From assembly GCA_016735415.1 (NCBI GenBank), contig JAERRP010000472.1:1-12095 (forward strand): DNA of 12,095 nt. The letters run 5' to 3'. The position numbers and the translations under genes are program-made. How positions within the stretch are numbered: the stretch's first letter is position 1; every line of letters starts with the position of its first letter. The notes under the pieces were generated by a model, which saw nothing but the letters and a program-made list of their open reading frames with translations, did no database searches and had not been told where the DNA came from. Shown here in pieces: positions 6,780-12,095 of the stretch. Source of the DNA: Desulfobacterales bacterium. GTDB taxonomy: Bacteria > Desulfobacterota > Desulfobacteria > Desulfobacterales > UBA5852.

Positions 6780-7184
6780 CTAGGGGGTATGGATCGGCCC
6801 CAGTATTTTTCTTATTTTTTCAACTGACTCAGCGACTTTGAGGCGTAGGAAGCCCAGGGAAAGATCATTGCCGAACAAGGTGATCAGAAGAAATTCAGCC
6901 AGAACTTTACTGAAATGAATATTCTCTTTTTTACCTTTATGAAAAAGCAAAGAAAACTCGCCTTCGCCCACAATTTTAGCCATTGCACTGACGGCTCCGA
7001 AATTCCCGGCCGCCAATGCCGCCAAAGAGTATATATCGTGCTTGTTTTCACCGTCATCCAGACTGGCAATAATATTTCCGGACATGTCAATCAGGAAAAC
7101 ACAGTGGACACCGATGTCAATCATATCCGTCTGCAATATCTCGTCTATGCTATCAAGCTGTTTTTGACCAAGCGTATAAGACAA
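6780..7184 (-). CDS. Roadblock/LC7 protein (MglB-like partner of the GTPase), TTG start
   Basis: A 134-residue protein with a single roadblock/LC7 domain: an opening helix (QKQLDSIDEILQ), strands HCVFLIDMSGNIIASLDDG, a long helix (DIYSLAALAAGNFGAVSAMA), strands EGEFSLLFHKGKKENIHFSK, then LLITLFGNDLSLGFLRLKV and a closing helix. MglB, the GAP-like and recycling factor for MglA, has this fold and is normally encoded just before mglA, as here. It is shorter than M. xanthus MglB (about 159 residues), lacking much of its C-terminal tail. The start is TTG with GGAGG 8 nt upstream; an in-frame TAA shortly upstream, with no ATG between, excludes a longer protein. It is the first gene of the operon. 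Confidence 0.88.
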   Translation of the reverse strand: MSYTLGQKQLDSIDEILQTDMIDIGVHCVFLIDMSGNIIASLDDGENKHDIYSLAALAAGNFGAVSAMAKIVGEGEFSLLFHKGKKENIHFSKVLAEFLLITLFGNDLSLGFLRLKVAESVEKIRKILGPIHTP

Positions 7185-7247
7185 TTGACGACCCTCCCTG
7201 TAAATATTTTAGTCAGCAAATCGTTTCGTGAGTTGCCTGCGGTCCCG

Positions 7248-7348
7248 GGCCTGCCCAGGGTGGTGTCGTCCCGAATGAGGACTGCGCTTACATTAGCGCT
7301 TGTACGCCAGCCGCCCTGTTGATTATTTAAGAAGTTCAGGCCTGCCCA
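7248..7348. repeat. 10-bp direct repeat GGCCTGCCCA, two copies
   Basis: GGCCTGCCCA occurs at 7248-7257 and again at 7339-7348, 91 bp apart, both in the region upstream of the roadblock-GTPase operon. Each copy sits in locally self-complementary sequence. They may bracket a structured leader or be two binding sites. Confidence 0.4.
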
Positions 7349-7401
7349 TCTCATAACTTATCACAAATATCAGAAAAGAGCCTGTTTTATCAAGCAAATT
7401 A

Positions 7402-7421
7402 TCAATTATTGTCAATTATTG
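7402..7421. repeat. Perfect tandem 10-bp repeat TCAATTATTG x2
   Basis: Two adjacent copies of TCAATTATTG in AT-rich sequence about 220 nt upstream of the operon's first start codon. On the minus strand the junction creates TTGACA (7415-7410), a perfect -35 box, but the sequence 17 nt downstream (TGATAA) is a poor -10 box. It is a possible regulator site or promoter element. Confidence 0.4.
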
Positions 7422-7447
7422 CACGGCTTTCGCTGTTGGGATAAAGT

Positions 7448-9367
7448 CTAGACAGCCTCCGTCGTCTGCGTGTCCGGATGGTCTCCAGGGGTCCCCTGTC
7501 CATGGCCTGCTTCCGCAAAGGGCATAACCACGGACACTTCGTTCCCCCCGGTCATCTTGAATTGGGCCCTGGGATAGCGCCGGCGGAAAATCCCCAGCAT
7601 GCCCTGATTTTGTTGCAGCACCGTCGCCACAAAATAGCGGTAATCATTTTCCCGGGCAATTTCTTCCAGATTTTCAAGCAAATACGAAGCGATCCCCATG
7701 CCCTGAAAGTCCTCGCGCACGACAAACGCCACTTCGGCCCGATCGGCGTCATCTTGGGCATAGGTGCCGATAGCCACGATTTCATGGTGTCCGGATTTTT
7801 GGACAAATCCGATCAGGGACATATTTTTGCGATAATCGACCATTGACCATTGCTTCTGGATAATCTCATGGGAAAACAGCTTCATCTGGTAAAAAAAACG
7901 ATAGTAGATGGTCTCCTCTTTCAGCGAATAAAAAAAATTGCGATAAGCGAACTCGTCTGAAGGCAACAGGGGCCGAAAATGAATCGTACGGCCGTTGCGC
8001 AGTTTGAGCGTGCTTTTGTAGCCTTCCAGAAAGAGCAAATCTTCTTGCGACGGCGTCAACTGGTCGGCAAAGATGTAGTGCCGTTTTTTGGCCAATTGAA
8101 TCAATTCATCGCGGAATTTCGGGTGCGCAATCTGGGCCAATTCCATCACCCGCTGATAGATGCTTTTTCCCTGTAGTTCGGCGATGCCATATTCAGTAAC
8201 CACAAAATTGACATCCGCCCGTGTAGTCGCGACGCCGGCCCCCGGGCTCAATTGCGGCACAATCCTTGAGACCTCGTTATTGCGCGCCGTGGAGGGCAGA
8301 GCGATAATCGAAAAGCCCCCCCTGGACATCGCACTGCCACGAAAAAAGTCCACTTGATCACCAATGCCGCTATAGAACAAATGTCCCATGGAATCGGAAC
8401 AGACCTGGCCGGTAAGATCCACTTCCAGGGCCGAACTGATTGAAATGAGATGGTCATTGCGGGCAATCACGGTGGGATCGTTCACGAATTCGGAAGAACG
8501 GAAATAGAAAGCCGGGTTGTTATCGACGAACTGATAGAGTTTTTCGCTTCCCATGCAAAGAGAAGCCACCACACGGCCAGGCAGCAGCGATTTTTTTTTG
8601 TTGGTGATCACCCTTTTTTCGAACAACGGCATCAGACCATCGGTGATAAGTTGGGTATGAATCCCCAGGTCCTTTTTTTGATCCAGATAGCGCAAAATCA
8701 TATTGGGCAGGTAGCCGAAGCCGATCTGCAGCGTGGCGCCATCTTCCACCAGCTGGGAAACGAAATGGCCGATTCGCATGGAGACCTGGTTTTCGTCCGT
8801 ATCCATCACGGTCTCCACAAGCGGTTCTTCGCACCAGACAAAATAGTCGATTTCATCGATGTGTACGAAACTGTCTCCCCAGGTGCGCGGCATCCGCGGA
8901 TTAACCTGCGCGATGACCAGGGCCGCATGTTCCATTCCGGAACGGGTGATATCCACAGAGACCCCCAGGCTGCAATAACCGAATTTATCCGGCGGACTGA
9001 CCTGTACCAGGGCCACATCCAACCCAATGCGGTGGCTCGAAAAAAGCCGTGGAATTTGAGAAAGGTAAGCGGGAAGATAGTCGATACGGCCTTCAAAAGC
9101 CGCCTTGCGCATCGCCTTGCTGATAAAAAATAATTTCAGGGAGAATCGCTGCAGAAAATCTGGATCGCCAACATAGTCCGCCAGGGTCGAGGACAGCATC
9201 TGATAAAACATGATGTCCTGCATCTGCGGATTTTGGACCATGGCCCTGATGAGGTGCTGTGGCTCACCGCAACCCGTACCGATAAAAACCCGGCTTCCGC
9301 GCTTGATCTTGGATACGGCCGCCTCCGCCGTTAACAGCTTATCCGGGCAGCAATCGTTGAGGTCCAT
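7448..9367 (-). CDS. Acetyl-CoA hydrolase/CoA-transferase family protein fused to a GNAT acetyltransferase domain
   Basis: About 639 residues. The ATG at 9367 is chosen because AAGGAG lies 8 nt upstream; an in-frame TTG at 9388 lies upstream of that site. Residues about 5-435 are a class I CoA-transferase/acetyl-CoA hydrolase of the 4-hydroxybutyrate CoA-transferase (AbfT/Cat2) type: FIGTGCGEPQHL, VSPPDKFGYCSLGVSVD, ATLQIGFGYLPN, SGIGDQVDFFRGS and VTEYGIAELQGKS are all recognisable. The catalytic glutamate of this family lies in an HTE/HSE motif; here the motif reads HTQLITDG, with Gln239 (codon CAA at 8653-8651). Residues about 455-615 are a GNAT domain with acetyl-CoA motif VREDFQGMGIASYLLE. 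The tail is short and charged. The expected role is exchange or hydrolysis of acyl-CoA, with the GNAT part perhaps acetylating proteins, but the Gln makes normal transferase chemistry uncertain. Confidence 0.92.
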   Translation of the reverse strand: MDLNDCCPDKLLTAEAAVSKIKRGSRVFIGTGCGEPQHLIRAMVQNPQMQDIMFYQMLSSTLADYVGDPDFLQRFSLKLFFISKAMRKAAFEGRIDYLPAYLSQIPRLFSSHRIGLDVALVQVSPPDKFGYCSLGVSVDITRSGMEHAALVIAQVNPRMPRTWGDSFVHIDEIDYFVWCEEPLVETVMDTDENQVSMRIGHFVSQLVEDGATLQIGFGYLPNMILRYLDQKKDLGIHTQLITDGLMPLFEKRVITNKKKSLLPGRVVASLCMGSEKLYQFVDNNPAFYFRSSEFVNDPTVIARNDHLISISSALEVDLTGQVCSDSMGHLFYSGIGDQVDFFRGSAMSRGGFSIIALPSTARNNEVSRIVPQLSPGAGVATTRADVNFVVTEYGIAELQGKSIYQRVMELAQIAHPKFRDELIQLAKKRHYIFADQLTPSQEDLLFLEGYKSTLKLRNGRTIHFRPLLPSDEFAYRNFFYSLKEETIYYRFFYQMKLFSHEIIQKQWSMVDYRKNMSLIGFVQKSGHHEIVAIGTYAQDDADRAEVAFVVREDFQGMGIASYLLENLEEIARENDYRYFVATVLQQNQGMLGIFRRRYPRAQFKMTGGNEVSVVMPFAEAGHGQGTPGDHPDTQTTEAV

Positions 9368-9394
9368 TAGAATCTCTCCTTGAAACAAAGTGTG

Positions 9395-9417
9395 TTGGGG
9401 CGTCTATTCCACCCCAA
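9395..9417. promoter_or_regulatory. Inverted repeat over the -10 region of the CoA-transferase gene (possible operator)
   Basis: TTGGGG at 9395-9400 and CCCCAA at 9412-9417 are exact inverted copies 11 nt apart, and the spacer contains the predicted -10 box. A protein bound here would block RNA polymerase. No known consensus was matched, and 6-bp arms can arise by chance. Confidence 0.3.
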
Positions 9418-9434
9418 ATCAACCCGTTAGTCAA
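9406..9434 (-). promoter_or_regulatory. Predicted sigma70-type promoter of the CoA-transferase/GNAT gene
   Basis: Read on the minus strand: TTGACT (9434-9429, 5 of 6 matches), 17-nt spacer, TGGAAT (9411-9406, 4 of 6 matches). It would start transcription near 9399, giving a leader of about 32 nt before the ATG at 9367. Confidence 0.5.
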
Positions 9435-9605
9435 GGTGCATCCTCTCGTAGAAATGGCACGACGGCCGGCCCGGCCCGATTTGGGTAGGCCCAACAACCC
9501 AAAATGTTTTCAGGGCGCTTCCGATACCCTTCTCAGGATAAAACCCGATGACTTTAGCTGGGTGCCGTAAATCAATAACCAGCCGATTCAATACTATTTT
9601 TATGG

Positions 9606-9633
9606 TTGACAATTAGGAAATCTGTGGTATTAT
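9606..9633 (+). promoter_or_regulatory. Strong sigma70-type promoter for fusA
   Basis: TTGACA at 9606-9611 (perfect -35), 16-nt spacer, TATTAT at 9628-9633 (5 of 6 for -10). Transcription would begin near 9640, giving a leader of about 144 nt before the fusA start. This is the best promoter in the window. Confidence 0.75.
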
Positions 9634-9664
9634 TTTAAAGTTTTTGAGCAAGTTGACCGATATT

Positions 9665-9702
9665 CCTTCACTCACAGTCAGCGCGAGTGGAGGTTTTTTT
9701 TT
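9665..9702 (+). terminator. Terminator-like hairpin in the fusA leader (possible attenuator)
   Basis: CCTTCACTC (9665-9673) pairs with GAGTGGAGG (9685-9693) over 9 bp with one G-U, an 11-nt loop, and is followed at once by nine T residues (9694-9702). This is the form of an intrinsic terminator in the plus direction. It lies between the fusA promoter and its start codon, so it would stop transcripts after about 60 nt unless read through. No gene upstream on the plus strand needs a terminator here. Confidence 0.6.
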
Positions 9703-9783
9703 AAGGCGGGCGCAGCGGGCCTTCGGCGAGGTCTTTTGTATCTGCCGTCGCCATCCGTGCCAACAATCAGTTGAGGTCAGATA

Positions 9784-11871
9784 ATGCAAAAGGATACTAA
9801 CAAGGTCAGGAACATCGGCATCAGTGCCCATATTGATTCCGGGAAAACCACGCTTACGGAACGCATCCTTTTCTATACCCAGCGCATCCATGCGATTCAC
9901 GACGTCAAGGGCAAAGACGGCGTCGGTGCCACCATGGACTCCATGGAGTTGGAAAAAGAGCGCGGCATCACGATTGCGTCGGCCGCAACGTACTGTGAAT
10001 GGCAGGGGCACGAAATCAATATTATCGATACCCCCGGACACGTTGATTTTACCATTGAGGTCGAACGCTCTCTGCGCGTGCTGGACAGCGGCATTCTGGT
10101 GCTGTGTTCCGTCGGCGGGGTGCAATCGCAGTCCATCACCGTGGACCAGCAGATGAAACGCTACAAGGTCCCGTGCATCGCTTTCATCAATAAATGCGAC
10201 CGTAGCGGCGCCAATCCCTTCCGGGTCATCGATCAACTGCGGGATAAACTCGGTCACAATGCGGTGGCCCTGCAGATTCCGATCGGGCTGGAAGCCGAAT
10301 TCGACGGTGTGGTGGACCTGATTCGAATGCAGGCCGTCTATTTTGACGGCGATAACGGCGAAACCGTGCGGATCGAAGCCATTCCGGAGGCCATCCGGCC
10401 AGAAGCCGAGCAACGCCGCGAAGAACTGATCGATGCCGCCACCATGTTTTCCGACGAACTGACCGAAGCGGTACTGGAAGAAAAGGACCTTCCGGAAGAA
10501 TTGATCGCCACGGCCCTGCGTACAGGCGTGCTGAAGCGCGAGATCACCCCCGTTTTGATGGGATCGGCTTATAAGAACAAAGGGGTTCAATTGCTGTTGG
10601 ACGCCGTCAGCAGTTATCTGCCCTCCCCGGACGAAGTCGAAAACGTGGCTCTGGACGCAGAAAACGATGAAACCCCGGTAATCCTCACCGGTCGGAGCGA
10701 CGATCCGCTTGTGGCGCTGGCCTTTAAGCTTGAAGACGGGCAGTACGGCCAGTTGACTTATATTCGGGTTTACCAGGGCCACCTGGCCAAAGGCGATACC
10801 GTCATTAACGTACGACGCGGCAAGAAGCTCAAAATTGGCCGGGTGGTCCGCATGCATGCCGATCAGATGGAGGACATCGAGGCCGTTTCGGCCGGTTATA
10901 TCGGTGCGCTCTTTGGCGTTGACTGTGCTTCGGGCGACACTTTCGTGGCGCCCCGACTCAATCTCACCATGACGTCGATGTTTGTACCCGAACCGGTCAT
11001 TTCGCTGGCCATCAATCCCATTGATCATAAGGCCGAAATCAATATGTCCAAAGCCCTGAACCGCTTCACCAAGGAAGATCCGACTTTCAAAACCCACGTC
11101 AGCCAGGAAACGGGCGACACTATCATCTCCGGCATGGTGGAGGTGCATCTGGAAGTTTATATCGAACGGATGAAGCGCGAATACAGCGCCGATGTCGAAA
11201 CCGGGCAACCGCGCGTGGCCTACCGCGAAACCATCACGGCCCCGGCCGAATTCGATTATATCCATAAAAAGCAAACCGGCGGCGCCGGTCAGTACGGGCG
11301 GGTCGCCGGTCGTCTGGAGCCCCTGCCGGATGAAGAGTTTGTCTTCGAAAACACGATCAGGGGCGGCGCCATTCCCACCCAGTTTATTCCCTCCTGTGAA
11401 AAGGGATTCCGCCAATGCCTGGCCAAGGGACCCAAAATGGCGTTTCCGGTCACCGGTGTCAAAGCGATCATCACCGACGGGGCTTCGCACGCCGTCGATT
11501 CTTCGGACAAAGCTTTCCAGGCCGCCGCCCGCGGGGCCTTTCGGGAGGCTTATGCCAGAGCCAAACCGGTGGTTCAGGAACCGATTATGAAGGTTGTGGT
11601 TGAAACCCCCACCGAATTTCAGGGGGCGGTCATGGGTTCCCTCAATCAGCGGCGCGGGATGATCGTCGGCTCCCAAGATGAGGGGGTCATGACGGTTATC
11701 GAGACTCAGGTGCCGCTGGCGGAGATGTTCGGCTATTCAACGGTATTGCGCTCCCTTACCCAGGGGAAAGCCCAATTCACGATGGAGTTTGGCACCTATC
11801 GCCAGGTGCCTCTGTCGGTAGCGGAAGATATTGCCAAGAAATACAGTGCTGACAAAAAGAAGGTCGCCTGA
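9784..11871 (+). CDS. fusA: Translation elongation factor G, mitochondrial-like (spdEFG1-type)
   Basis: A complete 695-residue EF-G, the GTPase that drives ribosomal translocation. The ATG at 9784 has GAGG 7 nt upstream. G motifs are intact: AHIDSGKTT (15-23), ERGIT (59-63), DTPGH (82-86), NKCD (136-139) and GSAYKNKG for G5. Domains II to V follow in full, with [18 protein letters not shown], the domain IV region [11 protein letters not shown] and the domain V sequence [20 protein letters not shown]. Several stretches match mitochondrial EF-G1 from memory rather than typical bacterial [15 protein letters not shown] switch I sequence, [22 protein letters not shown], and [18 protein letters not shown]. 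This fits the spd group of spirochaetes, planctomycetes and deltaproteobacteria. It stands alone, without rpsL, rpsG or tuf beside it, so another EF-G gene may exist in the genome. Confidence 0.97.
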   Translation: MQKDTNKVRNIGISAHIDSGKTTLTERILFYTQRIHAIHDVKGKDGVGATMDSMELEKERGITIASAATYCEWQGHEINIIDTPGHVDFTIEVERSLRVLDSGILVLCSVGGVQSQSITVDQQMKRYKVPCIAFINKCDRSGANPFRVIDQLRDKLGHNAVALQIPIGLEAEFDGVVDLIRMQAVYFDGDNGETVRIEAIPEAIRPEAEQRREELIDAATMFSDELTEAVLEEKDLPEELIATALRTGVLKREITPVLMGSAYKNKGVQLLLDAVSSYLPSPDEVENVALDAENDETPVILTGRSDDPLVALAFKLEDGQYGQLTYIRVYQGHLAKGDTVINVRRGKKLKIGRVVRMHADQMEDIEAVSAGYIGALFGVDCASGDTFVAPRLNLTMTSMFVPEPVISLAINPIDHKAEINMSKALNRFTKEDPTFKTHVSQETGDTIISGMVEVHLEVYIERMKREYSADVETGQPRVAYRETITAPAEFDYIHKKQTGGAGQYGRVAGRLEPLPDEEFVFENTIRGGAIPTQFIPSCEKGFRQCLAKGPKMAFPVTGVKAIITDGASHAVDSSDKAFQAAARGAFREAYARAKPVVQEPIMKVVVETPTEFQGAVMGSLNQRRGMIVGSQDEGVMTVIETQVPLAEMFGYSTVLRSLTQGKAQFTMEFGTYRQVPLSVAEDIAKKYSADKKKVA

Positions 11872-12095
11872 TTGAATACCTTGGCGGCATGGGCGGTGCG
11901 TGGAGGGCGCTCCGGCACGAGGCGCCACCCATTGCCTGAGGACTGTTTTTGACCATAAAAATGTCGATGTTATCCAAAATCCAACCGCAGGACCGGTATA
12001 AGGCAGCCTCGGACAGTACACCGGAGCCCCCCCGGTCGCGACGGCCGCCGCCCACCTGCTGTTCAATATTATAAATCTCAAGCAGGGAAAACATT
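11872..12095. other. Region downstream of fusA, no supported gene
   Basis: After the fusA stop there are 224 nt in which I can support no gene. A GC-rich hairpin is listed separately. A plus-strand frame of 37 codons (11961-12074) and a minus-strand frame starting at 12094 (open to 11777, antisense to the end of fusA) both lack ribosome binding sites and familiar sequence. The right edge may be the upstream region of a gene outside the window. Confidence 0.5.
11886..11936 (+). terminator. GC-rich hairpin just after fusA (weak terminator candidate)
   Basis: GGCA-TGGGCGGTGC (11886-11899) can pair with GCGCCACCCA-TTGCC (11922-11936) with one mismatch, one G-U and one bulge. A smaller GGAG/CTCC hairpin forms in the loop. 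It starts 14 nt after the stop codon. The nearest T-run (five T at 11946-11950) is about 10 nt too far for a classical intrinsic terminator, so it may act with Rho or protect the 3' end. Confidence 0.4.

Larger units (their letters stand above)
7185..7447 (-). other. Leader/intergenic region upstream of the GTPase operon
   Basis: No gene is supported in these 263 nt. The region should hold the operon promoter and the 3' end of the CoA-transferase transcript. Seen directly: a CCTGGG/CCCGGG stem (one G-U pair, 4-nt loop) near 7245-7260, a GTCC/GGAC stem near 7267-7281, a GCGCT/AGCGC pair near 7285-7300, and short repeats listed separately. A 69-codon minus-strand frame (7354-7145) crosses it but overlaps the roadblock start and has no ribosome binding site. 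No terminator with a U-run was found after the CoA-transferase gene, and no promoter with two good boxes. Confidence 0.5.
9368..9783. other. Divergent intergenic region between the CoA-transferase gene and fusA
   Basis: These 416 nt hold the two outward promoters, the inverted repeat and the fusA leader hairpin listed separately. A 61-codon minus-strand frame (9612-9427, TTG start) lies in the middle; it has no ribosome binding site, overlaps promoter boxes at both ends and resembles nothing I know, so it is not called. A small TTGGG/CCCAA hairpin also occurs near 9480-9493. Confidence 0.6.

Noticed and set aside
7145..7354. 69-codon minus-strand frame across the operon leader
   Set aside because: It has no ribosome binding site, overlaps the start of the roadblock gene in another frame and lies in repeat-rich, GC-stem sequence.
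9427..9612. 61-codon minus-strand frame in the divergent intergenic region
   Set aside because: TTG start without ribosome binding site, overlaps the -35 box of the fusA promoter at one end and of the CoA-transferase promoter near the other, and shows no familiar sequence.
9613..11676. A 687-codon open frame on the minus strand, antisense to fusA
   Set aside because: It mirrors fusA almost completely, its protein has no recognisable domain and is rich in His/Gly/Phe as expected from the reverse complement of GC-rich codons, and fusA itself is unmistakable. Long antisense frames are common under highly conserved GC-rich genes.
11961..12074. 37-codon plus-strand frame after fusA
   Set aside because: No ribosome binding site, Pro/Arg-rich tail from a GC-rich stretch and no similarity known to me. 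The Cys-Ser-Ile-Leu end resembles a prenylation box only by chance.
11777..12094. 105-codon minus-strand frame at the right edge
   Set aside because: It runs into the antisense strand of fusA, turns into low-complexity Cys/Pro/Arg sequence and has no known domain. The start at the very edge cannot be assessed for a ribosome binding site.

Overview
The window reads as a piece of a deltaproteobacterial (Desulfobacterota, probably Desulfobacterales-like) chromosome. This is judged from protein character: an MglA-type GTPase with a roadblock partner and PATAN (DUF4388) proteins, an acetyl-CoA hydrolase/transferase fused to a GNAT domain, and an EF-G of the mitochondrial-like type found in spirochaetes, planctomycetes and deltaproteobacteria. 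No rRNA, tRNA, CRISPR array, insertion sequence or phage gene was seen.

Positions 1-7184 hold nine genes, all on the minus strand and closely spaced (10 to about 126 nt apart), so they read as one operon from right to left. In transcription order they are: a roadblock/LC7 protein (7184-6780), an MglA-like GTPase (6722-6117), an unrecognised helical protein (6106-5417), a small protein with a winged-helix-like N-terminus and a DUF8082-like C-terminus (5371-4901), a membrane receptor with zinc ribbon, Cache and HAMP but no output domain (4774-3398), a tandem PATAN-like protein (3297-2299), a PAS-PAS-DHp protein with no ATPase domain (2272-1241), a REC-PATAN response regulator (1217-189), and the start of a second roadblock-like protein that runs off the left edge (148-1). 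Together they look like a signalling module built around a small GTPase. There is a sensor at the membrane, a GTPase with its roadblock partner, several adaptor domains, and phosphorelay pieces, but no complete histidine kinase in view.

Positions 7185-7447 form a 263-nt leader or intergenic region with short repeats and possible RNA hairpins. Next, 7448-9367 (minus) encodes a CoA-transferase/hydrolase-GNAT fusion in which the glutamate expected at the catalytic position reads as glutamine. A divergent 416-nt intergenic region (9368-9783) carries a fair sigma70-type promoter for that gene, a strong one pointing right, and a terminator-like hairpin in the leader of the right-hand gene.

Positions 9784-11871 (plus) encode a complete elongation factor G standing alone rather than in a str operon. 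The last 224 nt contain a GC-rich hairpin and no gene that can be supported. The left operon looks more AT-rich than the EF-G gene, which is GC-rich at third codon positions (judged by eye, not computed).
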